The notes under the pieces: generated by a model
The model's database searches: none
What the model saw: only the letters and a program-made list of their open reading frames with translations
What the model was told of the DNA's origin: nothing
Program-made: the position numbers and the translations under genes
Shown here: positions 55,770-64,000 of the stretch, one piece after another
Position numbering within the stretch: the first letter of the stretch is position 1
How the letters are laid out: each line of letters begins with the position of its first letter
Source of the DNA: Nitzschia sp. DOCU1
Lineage: Eukaryota; Bacillariophyta; Bacillariophyceae; Bacillariales; Bacillariaceae
Assembly (NCBI GenBank): GCA_951394045.1
Contig: OX595990.1
Span: forward strand, 2,410,549-2,474,548
Direction: 5' to 3'
Length of the DNA: 64,000 bases

Positions 55770-57701
55770 ATGGCAAAGGGCGGCAGCAATCCGATGCAAG
55801 CCTACCATAAGCAAAAGAGGCAAAAAGAAGTCCAAAAGAGCAAGCAACAACGAATCCAAGCCAGAGATGAAAAGGTTGTCCAAACAAAAACGGTAGCCGA
55901 AGTTCAGGAAGAAATTCGCAATATTAAGCGACGTAAAAATTTGCAGGTTTCGGAACAGCAAAAACTTCAACGACTGGAAAAGGAGTTGAAATTGCTCAAG
56001 TCGGCGGCAGCCAATCAGCCCAAGACCAATCAACATACGACAGAACAACAACAACAACAATCCAAGCCATTGACAGAACTGGATGATCCCAGAAAGTCTG
56101 TGTACTATGATGAAAAGCTCAATCCCTACGGTGCGCCGCCACCAGGAAAGCCTAAACTCTATCATCAACGGGGTGGTGGCGTAACCATGGACATTCGACT
56201 GGCGATTGTTCCAGGGGAAGAGCCTCCGCCCCCACCGCCTCCTCCTCCACCACCACCACGACCAGGTCCGTCTTCAGCCCACCCTCCAGATCGATCCAAA
56301 ACTAATGATTACCAGCGTCACAGATCGGTGCCGCAACATCAAGGAAGGAAAAACGCACAACCTGATGAAACGCAAAAGCCAGCTGCTCCCTCGAAGGGGA
56401 GCAATGACGAGGCGGGGGCAGACAAGGAAAAGAAGGAGCTCGACGTCGATAAGCCATTGGTAGTTCCTAGTCTTCCAGCGCCTTCCAAGGCTGTCCAACG
56501 AAGTCGGCGGGGCAAAGCTACGGCTGATATTTGGGCCTCCAACGAGGAAGTGGAATACGAGCTACGAGCCAATCAGATCGATTTGGAGGCGGATGATGTA
56601 GGTGCGGCGGCTCCCAAAAAAAATACCAAGGCAAAAAAGAAGAAGCCACCATTGGAAATCTATTATCAGGATCGATTGGGTCAAGTGCAGGGTCCGTTTC
56701 CAAAGGCGCAAATGAAAGAATGGTTCGCTGGAGGCTTTTTCCCTCCGACGACAATGGTCAAAACGAATCGGAGCGACCAATGGGTACTCATCAACGAACT
56801 GCAAGCCTTGCAGCCGGATCCTCCCAAGTTGCAGCAAGAAGACTCCGTGGATGATCGGATTGCGGCCCTCAAACAGAACAGTTCTGTGGAAGATCGAATT
56901 GCGGCGCTCAAGAAGCAGAGTACGGTGGAAGACCGCATCGCTGCTCTGAAACAAGAAGCCGAGCCTCCGCAACAGCAAGAGGAGGAGGAGGAGGAGCCTT
57001 CTTCTTCGATTGAGCAGCGCATTGCAGCCTTTAAGGCAGCGCACGTTTCGCACAAGCCAGAGGGCGACGATGATGCTAACGAACCGGGTCCTCAACCGTT
57101 GAGTACATCGGACGCAGACTACGAGGAGCCTCCAGCTTATCCAGTGGATGAAGACGATCCAGCCTATCCAGCTGAAGATGATGGTGCACCTCCACCTTAC
57201 CCAACGGACCAAGATGATGCATCGAGCGTAGCGCCGTATCCAGTAGCAGAAGATATGCCGGCGTATCCCATGGAAGTATCGGGGGAGGTACCTTATCCAG
57301 TTGGCGATGACGAACAAGACGTTCCATATCCTGTGGATGATGCTTATCCGGTGCAGGATGGTGAGGAGGAAGATGCCGCCTACCCTGTTATTGATTCTTA
57401 CCCGGTCGTGGACGATTATCCCACGTCTGATGGCGACTATGGCGTCGAAGCAACAGGCGAAGAAGCACCGGTTTATCCTTTACCACCGCCTGTCGCTAAA
57501 CCACCCAAAAAGTCTGTCAAGGTGGATAAGGAAGTCGTAGCGTTCCTGCCCACCCATTTGCAAAAGAATCGCAAACGCAAAGCAACCCCACAGCCTGTGT
57601 CCGCAAAAGCCAAAAAGACGAATCTTGCACCCGCAAAAGATACAGAAGACGACTATGACAAATTTATGGAAGAAATCGAGGATCTTGGTGATCATTCTTA
57701 A
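55770..57701 (+). CDS. WBP11-like N-terminus with GYF domain and YPV repeats (splicing-type protein)
   Basis: Single exon, 643 aa, ATG at 55770. The N-terminus (MAKGGSNPMQAYHKQKRQKE, then KKQ-rich helices) resembles the WBP11/NpwBP N-terminal region. A long Pro run (PPPPPPPPPPPP) follows at about residue 150. Residues 293-348 form a GYF-type domain: IYYQDRLGQVQGPFPKAQMK, then EWFAGGFFPPTTMVKTN; the GPF-x(4)-M-x-x-W pattern and the Phe-Phe are kept. Three tandem DDRIAALK-type units follow, then a run of YPV/AYP repeats (residues 447-573) and the C-terminal tail (VAFLPTHLQKNRKRKA ... DYDKFMEEIEDLG), which is WBP11-like. GYF domains bind Pro-rich motifs, often of splicing factors, and the Pro-run could bind such a domain in trans. 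Probably nuclear pre-mRNA processing. Confidence 0.75.
   Translation: MAKGGSNPMQAYHKQKRQKEVQKSKQQRIQARDEKVVQTKTVAEVQEEIRNIKRRKNLQVSEQQKLQRLEKELKLLKSAAANQPKTNQHTTEQQQQQSKPLTELDDPRKSVYYDEKLNPYGAPPPGKPKLYHQRGGGVTMDIRLAIVPGEEPPPPPPPPPPPPRPGPSSAHPPDRSKTNDYQRHRSVPQHQGRKNAQPDETQKPAAPSKGSNDEAGADKEKKELDVDKPLVVPSLPAPSKAVQRSRRGKATADIWASNEEVEYELRANQIDLEADDVGAAAPKKNTKAKKKKPPLEIYYQDRLGQVQGPFPKAQMKEWFAGGFFPPTTMVKTNRSDQWVLINELQALQPDPPKLQQEDSVDDRIAALKQNSSVEDRIAALKKQSTVEDRIAALKQEAEPPQQQEEEEEEPSSSIEQRIAAFKAAHVSHKPEGDDDANEPGPQPLSTSDADYEEPPAYPVDEDDPAYPAEDDGAPPPYPTDQDDASSVAPYPVAEDMPAYPMEVSGEVPYPVGDDEQDVPYPVDDAYPVQDGEEEDAAYPVIDSYPVVDDYPTSDGDYGVEATGEEAPVYPLPPPVAKPPKKSVKVDKEVVAFLPTHLQKNRKRKATPQPVSAKAKKTNLAPAKDTEDDYDKFMEEIEDLGDHS
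56847..57036 (+). repeat. Tandem VEDRIAALK coding repeats
   Basis: Units VDDRIAALKQ, VEDRIAALKK, VEDRIAALKQ and a diverged SIEQRIAAFK follow each other at about 12-residue spacing (the last after an acidic linker). They look like amphipathic helix repeats. Confidence 0.8.
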
Positions 57702-57733
57702 CATCAAAGATATTCTTACAGATGTGAATTAAT

Positions 57734-59509
57734 CTACGCGAGGTCGGGGTGGGCCAAAACTACCAGCACGACAAAGCTATCTTCATCGCCGCCATGATAT
57801 ACCGAGTGCTCAAAGCTATCATCAAAGACGATGGCATGCCCGTCCCCTTCCTTGTAGTCTTTGACAGTCTTTCCGCCCACTGTGAATTCAATTCCTTGCG
57901 CACCCTCGAGCGCAAAGTGCATGATCAACCGTGAGTTGGTACTACCGCAGTGAGGCAAAATGTTGGTGCCTGGTCGCAGTCGGAGGATGGTGACGACCGC
58001 GTAGGCGCCAGATGGCTGCCAAACCGTCTTGGTTGTGTCAACGGGCGCCCGGGCGGTAAAAAGGGATGTGTCCTTTCGCAACGAATTGCAGATGGTAGGC
58101 ACCACTTTGCAACGTTCCTCGTTCCAGGCAACACCATCAAACAGGGGACCAAACTCGGCCCAACCACCGGCGCCCGTCTCTCGCGTTGCTGTCTCTACTG
58201 TTCGAATGCCAATAGAGGGAGTGAAAATTCGCTGAAAACCAAAAGTAGTTCCCTGGTTGACTTTGGCATTTCCTTGCAGATCAATTTCTGCCGTTCTCGA
58301 TACGCCGTTCCCCCTTCTAAGCTGGCCTTCCTGCAGGTCTTTGACTGCTTGCAACTCTCTGAGAATTGTACTTTTATATTGCTGGTAGGCTTTCGTCAGT
58401 GCATTGGCGGCGGAAAACTTGGTCTCGTCCCACCAAGGTTGTGCCTCCAGGTTGGGATGATACACCCGAGGAGTTTGTTCCATGAGCTTCCAATGTGTAG
58501 CCGCTTCAGAATGGGACTGAGCGGCTTGTAGGACGCGCTTGGCTGACTCTCCGTCTGCAGCTCGTCGATAGAATGACATGGCACTGGCAGCAGCATCATT
58601 GAAGCATGCCGAATCTTCTTCGACCACGGCAAAGTGTTCTACGCAATAGAGAGAGTGCGTGGCCAATGCCTCAGCATACCCCGCCGCCATGGCCACATAG
58701 GCATCGTCCAAGCCAGCGAGTAGACCAAGCATGTCATTGATATTGTCAAGCAGTAGATAAGTTTGTAGGTGAGACAAATCTCCCGTGATACCATACGTCT
58801 CCCACAAAGCGCGCAGAGATTGAGCCACTTGTTCCATAGCGTCCTGCGGCTGACGCTTCCCGTGACTGTCGACAAATGTTTGATTGAAAGCCATCAGTCC
58901 TTTCACGGCCTGGACCCATAATTCTTGAGCTGCCTCTGGTAGATCCGCCAACGAACCATAGATAAAGAGATCGGCAGCTTGCACGATGGTGAGTTCCTCC
59001 CTCGCCATGCGTCGCGACACAATGTCATATGCCTCCAGTGCCGCCTTGGTTGTCTCCTCAGTAATATACTCAGAAGGATATGACTCGGATAATTTAGCTG
59101 CCGCTCGTAGGTATGCTAAGGCTCCGACCCAATCGCCCTCTTCGGCAAGCAGTCGCCCTGCATTGTACAGCGACGCATGATGGGGTCCTTCTTCACCGGC
59201 TTTGGCAAAGTATTGAATGGCGCTGGAACGGTTTCCACTTTCCGCGTAGTGATGACCAAGCTTGACGGAAGACATAACATGATTACCAGTATCCGCAAGG
59301 TGATGGAGGACTTGCAGGGCGTCCGCTTTGCTGGATTTGCCGCCGTTGTACCATGTCAGCGCAACCTTGTAAATGGACGACGCATGGGTTTGTCCGCCGC
59401 TTTCCTCAACTGCTTTTTCAATGGCTCCCGCACATACTGACTCCGTGCAGCAAAAAAGGAGAACAAATAGAGCAACCAATGCTCTTTTCATCAGGGAAAT
59501 CAAATCCAT
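57734..59509 (-). CDS. Secreted SEL1-type repeat protein with aspartyl/asparaginyl beta-hydroxylase domain
   Basis: Single exon, 591 aa, ATG at 59509. A signal peptide (residues 1-27: ALVALFVLLFCCTESVCAGA) places it in the secretory pathway. Residues about 40-330 form TPR/SEL1-type helical pairs (ADALQVLHHLADTGN, KLGHHYAESGNRSSAIQYFA, NAGRLLAEEGDWVGALAYLR). Residues about 450-591 match the aspartyl/asparaginyl beta-hydroxylase fold: VVTILRLRPGTNILPHCGST (first His of the metal site), NSRLIMHFALEG (Arg of the co-substrate site), and GHAIVFDDSFEHSVYHGGDE (second His). It would hydroxylate Asp or Asn with 2-oxoglutarate, Fe(II) and oxygen. Human ASPH has a similar plan: TPR region, then hydroxylase. 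Here a cleavable-looking signal replaces the long membrane anchor. Confidence 0.88.
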   Translation of the reverse strand: MDLISLMKRALVALFVLLFCCTESVCAGAIEKAVEESGGQTHASSIYKVALTWYNGGKSSKADALQVLHHLADTGNHVMSSVKLGHHYAESGNRSSAIQYFAKAGEEGPHHASLYNAGRLLAEEGDWVGALAYLRAAAKLSESYPSEYITEETTKAALEAYDIVSRRMAREELTIVQAADLFIYGSLADLPEAAQELWVQAVKGLMAFNQTFVDSHGKRQPQDAMEQVAQSLRALWETYGITGDLSHLQTYLLLDNINDMLGLLAGLDDAYVAMAAGYAEALATHSLYCVEHFAVVEEDSACFNDAAASAMSFYRRAADGESAKRVLQAAQSHSEAATHWKLMEQTPRVYHPNLEAQPWWDETKFSAANALTKAYQQYKSTILRELQAVKDLQEGQLRRGNGVSRTAEIDLQGNAKVNQGTTFGFQRIFTPSIGIRTVETATRETGAGGWAEFGPLFDGVAWNEERCKVVPTICNSLRKDTSLFTARAPVDTTKTVWQPSGAYAVVTILRLRPGTNILPHCGSTNSRLIMHFALEGAQGIEFTVGGKTVKDYKEGDGHAIVFDDSFEHSVYHGGDEDSFVVLVVLAHPDLA

Positions 59510-59811
59510 GTTGAATGATGCTATGAGATGTGTGAGGTGTTTGTCGGTGGCAAAAAATCCAAAAGATGATGAGCACGAAGAAAATTTTCTTCACGCGTCC
59601 ACGTGGAAGAAACTCAATCAAGTTAGTCCAAGAATGTGGTCGCACGAGTCGAGTCAACAAGATATGACCAAAATCTTTTTTCGTTCGATGGGAGAGGCCT
59701 ACAGTACGATGGCGGAGCGAGTTTTGATTATCATTTCCGCCGCCTGGGTATGTTGAAAACGAATCTATACATATTATGTTGCCTTGCCTACACGATAACT
59801 GAGGGGCAGTC
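59510..59811. promoter_or_regulatory. Shared divergent promoter region
   Basis: 302 bp between the hydroxylase start (-) and the sulfotransferase start (+). No gene is seen. The two secretory enzymes probably share control elements here, but none is identified. Confidence 0.4.
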
Positions 59812-60863
59812 ATGAAAATGCCGATAATGAGAATCAACACAAAACTCTTGTCGAAGACGCTGGCGAGTATTGCCGTCACCCTCGTCATCTACATGTGGGT
59901 CGCCACCACTCAGTTGCTTGAGACTGACTCAACAACAACAGCCAATGCCCATACTCCGATCTCTCCTCGAGCCTCGCCCATTACGCAAAAAGAAATCAGT
60001 GGTATCAATTCGTCAGCAGCTACCGACTATCGCTTGGTAAGTCGTAATGTTCCAATTCGCTGGTCGCCAAAACTTTAATTGACATATTGCTTGGTCGCTA
60101 CCAGGAATTTCTTCATATCCCAAAGACGGGTGGCACCTTGATTGAAGTCATCGCCAAGGAGCATGGCGTATCCTGGGGTGCCTGCAAGTTTCTTCCACCT
60201 TGGCGTCTCCGACCAGGATCCAAATCCAATCTCAAAGATTGCCCAGTAATGACCAAACCCCAGTTCAAGTCGAAAGAAGCCCTATGGCATTATCCCATTC
60301 CACTGTTACTACAAAAGCATCCTTCGTTTGTTACCAATGACCCCTATGACAATCTACCTCCATCACAAAAGTCACCCAGACACAAGAAATTTTTTGCCGT
60401 GATACGGAATCCCTACTCGTGGTTCATTAGCCTCTATACCATGTGTCCGCCCTGCTTTCGCCGTGAATCTCTGAACGATTATGTCCAGGCGTGGTTTGAG
60501 AAAAAGAGAAAAGACCAGGTCAACTATTGTCAATACGAGTTTCTGTACAATACCAGCAGCCCCATGGCGGTCGACAAGAACGGCATCTACCGATATGGCC
60601 AACGCATTGTGGACCCGGACTTGGTGGTACGAATGGAGTCCCTCCAAACCGAAATGGAAGCCCTGTGGGCCCGGCATGGATATAACTGGAGGATTCCTTC
60701 CAAAGACGAACGTCCCATCAATCAACACAAAACCCAAAAGATTTTGTCCCTCTACAACTTTTCCAAAGCCTCGTTGGAGTTGATCCATGACCGTTGCCGT
60801 CTCGATTTTGTAGAAGGTCCGTATGAGATGGTAGATTTGACAAACTGGAAAGATCCAGAGTGA
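59812..60863 (+). CDS. Membrane-bound sulfotransferase (Golgi type)
   Basis: Two exons (59812-60036 and 60105-60863) with a 68 bp GTAAGT...CCAG intron, phase 0, give 327 aa. A basic N-terminus is followed by one hydrophobic segment (TLASIAVTLVIYMWVAT, residues 16-33), then a Ser/Thr stem, then the catalytic domain. The 5'-phosphosulfate loop is LHIPKTGGTLIE (residues 78-89), and the 3'-phosphate block is FFAVIRNPYSWFISLY. These are the PAPS-binding motifs of Golgi sulfotransferases. It moves sulfate from PAPS to a glycan or protein; the acceptor is not clear. Many Cys in the lumenal part suggest disulfides. It lies next to, and in the same direction as, the GT31-sulfotransferase fusion gene. 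Confidence 0.88.
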
Positions 60864-61402
60864 TCAGTACATGTAGAAATATGATGGGATCGAATCCAAT
60901 GATGATGGCACGTCTCTCGCAAGCAAGCACTGTCCTGCTGTCCGTGAGTGGCACCGATGGAGCTAGCATCGGCCACGGCATGACGAGAAGAAAGTCAACA
61001 ATAGTTATCATATCATACGCGTTGCATCATTTACATCAAAACACGTTGTTTTCCGTATCAGGGTGCCCAAGCTACATAATAGTTGCATCCCAGGATATCA
61101 TAGATATCCAAAGAACACTTTTCGGAGCTCTGTCCCCCAGTGTTGTTCCCCCTTTTGCACGTGCTTCTCGCGCGCCAAAGATTTCAAAAAGAGAGAGGGA
61201 TAATAGAAGTTCTCCTTCTTTTTATGCATGCATGATGAGATGCATCATGCTCTCACTGTTGCCATTGCAAACAACACAGTTACCCAAAAGGTCACTGCAC
61301 AACCAATGACGGAAACGTAGTCTTTTCGCAGTTGTTTTGTTCCTGGTAGACGTGGGAGGAGGCTGCACTGGAAGTCTTCCGAAAGGAGAATAATTGGGGG
61401 AC
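60864..61402. other. Intergenic spacer
   Basis: 539 bp between two plus-strand glycan-enzyme genes. An overlapping 149-residue frame at 60860-61309 has no domain and begins inside the preceding gene's end; I regard it as chance. Confidence 0.5.
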
Positions 61403-64000
61403 ATGGCTCGTCGACTCAATCGCCTCGTCCTCTGGTGGTTTGGAGCTCTTACGTTGGGATTTGGCTCGTTTCTGCTCTCGTTCCCACAACGTCGGGTCCA
61501 TGTCTTTCTTTGTACCGTACCAGATCACGAGGAATTGGTTGACGGACTCCTGTGCCATGGCCTGAAAGACCCGAATGCTCCAATGGTGAAGCCACTGCCA
61601 AGTTTTCTTTGGGGGATCCCGACCTTGGAGAAAGATGTGAAACGTCGCCACACGATTCGCGAAACTTACTTGACAGCCTTTCAGAATTCAACCACACCAA
61701 ACCGGATATGTCCTCTTTTTAACTATCAGCCGGGATGTCAAGTGGCTTACATCTTTTTTGCGGGAGGCAACCCAAGCGGTCCAACGGAACTATTGGATCC
61801 AAACGCGTCGTTTCCTCTGACGATTTCAAAGCACAACAGCGGAGAGGACGATGTGGTCTATTTCAATATCAAAGAGAACCAAATGGGTGGGAAAATGACG
61901 ACCTTCTTTCGATATGCGGCGGGTTTTTCTCAGTTTGACTATATTGCCAAAGTGGACGATGATACCTTGATCTTCCCGCAGAATTTGCTGGACTATTTCT
62001 ACAAACATTTACCTGCAAAGCCCCATCGAGTCCATGGTGGCTTGGCAATGAATGCTTCTTCCTGCGACCCAACCATTCAAGAAGATCATTCTTGTCCGCT
62101 GCCGCTTGTAGGAGACGTCTATATAAGTGGCGAGTTCAGTTTTATGAGTCGCGATTTGGCGGAATACATTACCGACACGAACCGCCTGCCCTACCAGCGT
62201 CGACGGGAAATTACAATCCAATCGCACGAGGATGTGTCGCTCTCCAACTATGTCTTCTCCATTGACGATCCCGTGCAAGTGTTGACGATTCCCAAGAATC
62301 GCATTCTGCGAAATGAGCGCCAGCTTGCCGACTGGCACTGGGCTAGACATCCATATAGGGGTACGTTGTGGGCGCATAGCACTCGAAAGAGTGGAGGATA
62401 CTACAAATCGCTTGCAACCTTTCGACAAGTTTGGAAAATCTTTATGCTTTCGGCGGAAAGTAACTTTATCAAGCTGGTACGTACACATACATTTTGTCAT
62501 GGGCAGTACCACCGTTCTCAACGCGACGATTCTTTGGATAGCCTCCGACCCCACGAATTACTTGTCAGAGCAATGCTGTTTTTCAGTGGTTCAAAGCCGC
62601 GAATGCTACCACTCGTCCGACCTTTCTTTGGGGGATTCCGAGTAATACGGAAGATACGGAGCGACGAGCGGCGATACGAGAAACCTACCTGAGTTATTTT
62701 CAATACAGCGAAGAACCGAATCGAGTCTGTCCTCTATCCAGGTACACAGACGAATGTCAGATTGCCTATGCCTTCTTTGTCGTGGCCAACCCCGAGGAAC
62801 CACCTGAGCTATTAGATGCGAGCGCCTCTTTGACGGTCGCCAAAGCTCCAAAGTCAAAGGAAGACGATGTGGTGTATCTCAATGTCAGGGAGAATCAGAC
62901 GCATGGTCAAGTCATGGCATGGTTCCAGTACGCCGCAAAATTTTCTCAGTTTGAATATATTGCTAAAGTTGAGGGCGATACCTTTGTATTTTTGCCCAAC
63001 TTTCTGGATTTTGTACAAACCAACGTTACCAAGACGCCAACGCGAGTCTTTGGAGGCGTGCCGTACTATGCAGACAATTGTGATCGCAAGAGCAGGAAGG
63101 AAGGCAACTTGTGTCCACTGCCGTTGGTGGGAAATGCTTACATGAGCGGAGAATTTATCTTCATGTCGAATGATCTTGCCTTTTACATGACCGAGCACCT
63201 CTCGTCGGCTCGTCGCAAGAACATTACTATGGCGTCACGCGAGGATGTGTCGATTTCCAACTATGTCTTTTCGCACCCTGACGCTGTGGACGTTGCATAT
63301 ATTCCAAAAGCCAAGATTTTGCGCCAGTGGAAGTTGAATGCACAATATTCGTGGCTGGAACACCCCTATGCGGAAACCTTGTGGGCATACTCTTCCGGTT
63401 TCGATAGTCATTTCTTTCGACCCATCAGTCGGTTTCGACGAACTTGGAGGGAGTATTTGGTATATCTTTGTTCAAAAAAGCGGAGGTCGGTAGGTGGAAC
63501 TAAGCTTGGACTGTGGCCGGCACCGTCGACATTGATCTCATCACGCAATTGCGTTCTTTCTGCGGGAAGCCTTACACCAAGTTCGAACTTTTTGACGCCC
63601 CCATTGCTTCGAATGATGATCTGGATGCCTTGGAAGCGGATGATTTTATCTACACGTACAAACCGGTGTCTCCTGTAGTGATGGAAAGTCACGAATTGGT
63701 CTTCTTCCCGATTCCCGGGGCGGGCGATGTCTCATGGAAGCAACTCTTTCGACGAATGATGGGTTATGACGACTGGCAGACGAATCCTTCGAGACTTGAG
63801 GACGACGGCCTCAAGTATCTGTATCATTATAGTCCAGACGAGGCCCGAAAGATCATGCAAGAGTATACAGTGGCGATGATGGTCAGAGACCCCAAGCAAC
63901 GTCTGTATGATGCCTTTGAGAAGTACAAGAGAGATTTCTTTATTGAACACTGTTGTCCTCATGCCAGATCGGCACGCACCCAATGCGAAATGCGTAGTAA
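61403..64000 (+). CDS. Tandem GT31 glycosyltransferase plus sulfotransferase fusion protein, partial
   Basis: Exon 1 61403-62476, exon 2 62587-63459, exon 3 from about 63570 to the window edge. Introns are about 110 bp each; the first is well supported, while the second acceptor is tentative. The protein has a short basic start and a membrane segment (LVLWWFGALTLGFGSFLLS). GT31 unit 1: RRHTIRETYL, YIAKVDDDTLIFP (DxD), GEFSFMSRDLAEYI, SHEDVSLSNYVFS. GT31 unit 2, homologous block for block: RRAAIRETYL, YIAKVEGDTFVF, GEFIFMSNDLAFYM, REDVSISNYVFS; its DxD is changed to EGD. The third part, from 63570, has a PAPS-loop block FFPIPGAGDVSWKQLFRRMM and MVRDPKQRLYDAFEKYK, as in carbohydrate sulfotransferases. 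It would build and sulfate a glycan in the Golgi. The C-terminus is outside the window. Two adjacent genes remain an alternative. Confidence 0.75.

Noticed and set aside
60860..61309. 149-residue plus-strand frame after the sulfotransferase
   Set aside because: It starts at the preceding gene's stop region, has no homology I recognise, and is probably untranslated sequence.
1..64000. tRNA, rRNA or other structural RNA genes
   Set aside because: I looked for B-box-like GGTTCGAATCC text and clover-leaf stems in the gaps and found none convincing; a tRNAscan-SE run would settle this.

Overview
This is a nuclear contig from a photosynthetic stramenopile, most likely a diatom. The evidence is: genes with few, short GT-AG introns (about 63 to 110 bp); plastid proteins with an ER signal peptide followed by a transit region and a thylakoid-lumen signal; secreted proteins rich in PS/PT repeats of the diatom cell-surface kind; and a protein carrying a REYxRIVGDHPD-type motif that I associate with diatom genomes. 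I cannot name the species.

Layout. 1-3.4 kb: membrane-anchored oligopeptidase B (partial, -), SF-assemblin (+), ATP12 assembly factor (-). 4.0-19.5 kb: a giant SPRY/UBA/HECT ubiquitin ligase of about 5160 aa, almost all in one exon. 19.6-24.2 kb: a small Cys-rich, probably thylakoid-lumen protein (-), an F-box-like protein (-), and a secreted PTPAP/PS-repeat protein (+). 24.5-32.7 kb: glutaminyl-tRNA synthetase fused to an EMAPII-type tRNA-binding domain (-) and a histone deacetylase with a long chromatin-reader-like N-terminus (+). 32.9-41.3 kb: UBL-BAG co-chaperone (-), a lumen-targeted glutathione-peroxidase-like protein lacking its catalytic residues (+), two proteins of unknown function (-), an LYR-motif protein (+) and UDP-glucuronate decarboxylase (-). 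41.7-45.7 kb: a PIF/Harbinger-type DNA transposon with recognisable terminal inverted repeats, a DDE transposase and a convergent second gene. 46.1-50.5 kb: a GNAT acetyltransferase (+), a second secreted PS-repeat protein (-) and a TKL-like protein kinase (+). 51.6-57.7 kb: a rhamnosyltransferase-like membrane protein, an ankyrin protein and a WBP11-like/GYF splicing-type protein (all +). 57.7-64.0 kb: a secreted SEL1-repeat aspartyl/asparaginyl beta-hydroxylase-like protein (-), a membrane sulfotransferase (+), and a gene that appears to join two GT31 glycosyltransferase domains and a sulfotransferase domain (+, partial).

Functional themes. The right third is rich in secretory-pathway glycan enzymes (GT31 x2, two sulfotransferases, a rhamnosyltransferase-like protein, a hydroxylase), and UXS at 40 kb supplies UDP-xylose. 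With the two PS-rich secreted proteins this suggests a cell-surface or sulfated-glycan theme, but the genes are not co-oriented and I infer no operon-like unit. The most unusual items are the GT31-GT31-sulfotransferase fusion, the catalytically dead lumenal GPx-like protein, the twin CX3CX3C lumenal protein, the GlnRS-EMAPII fusion and the near-complete Harbinger element.
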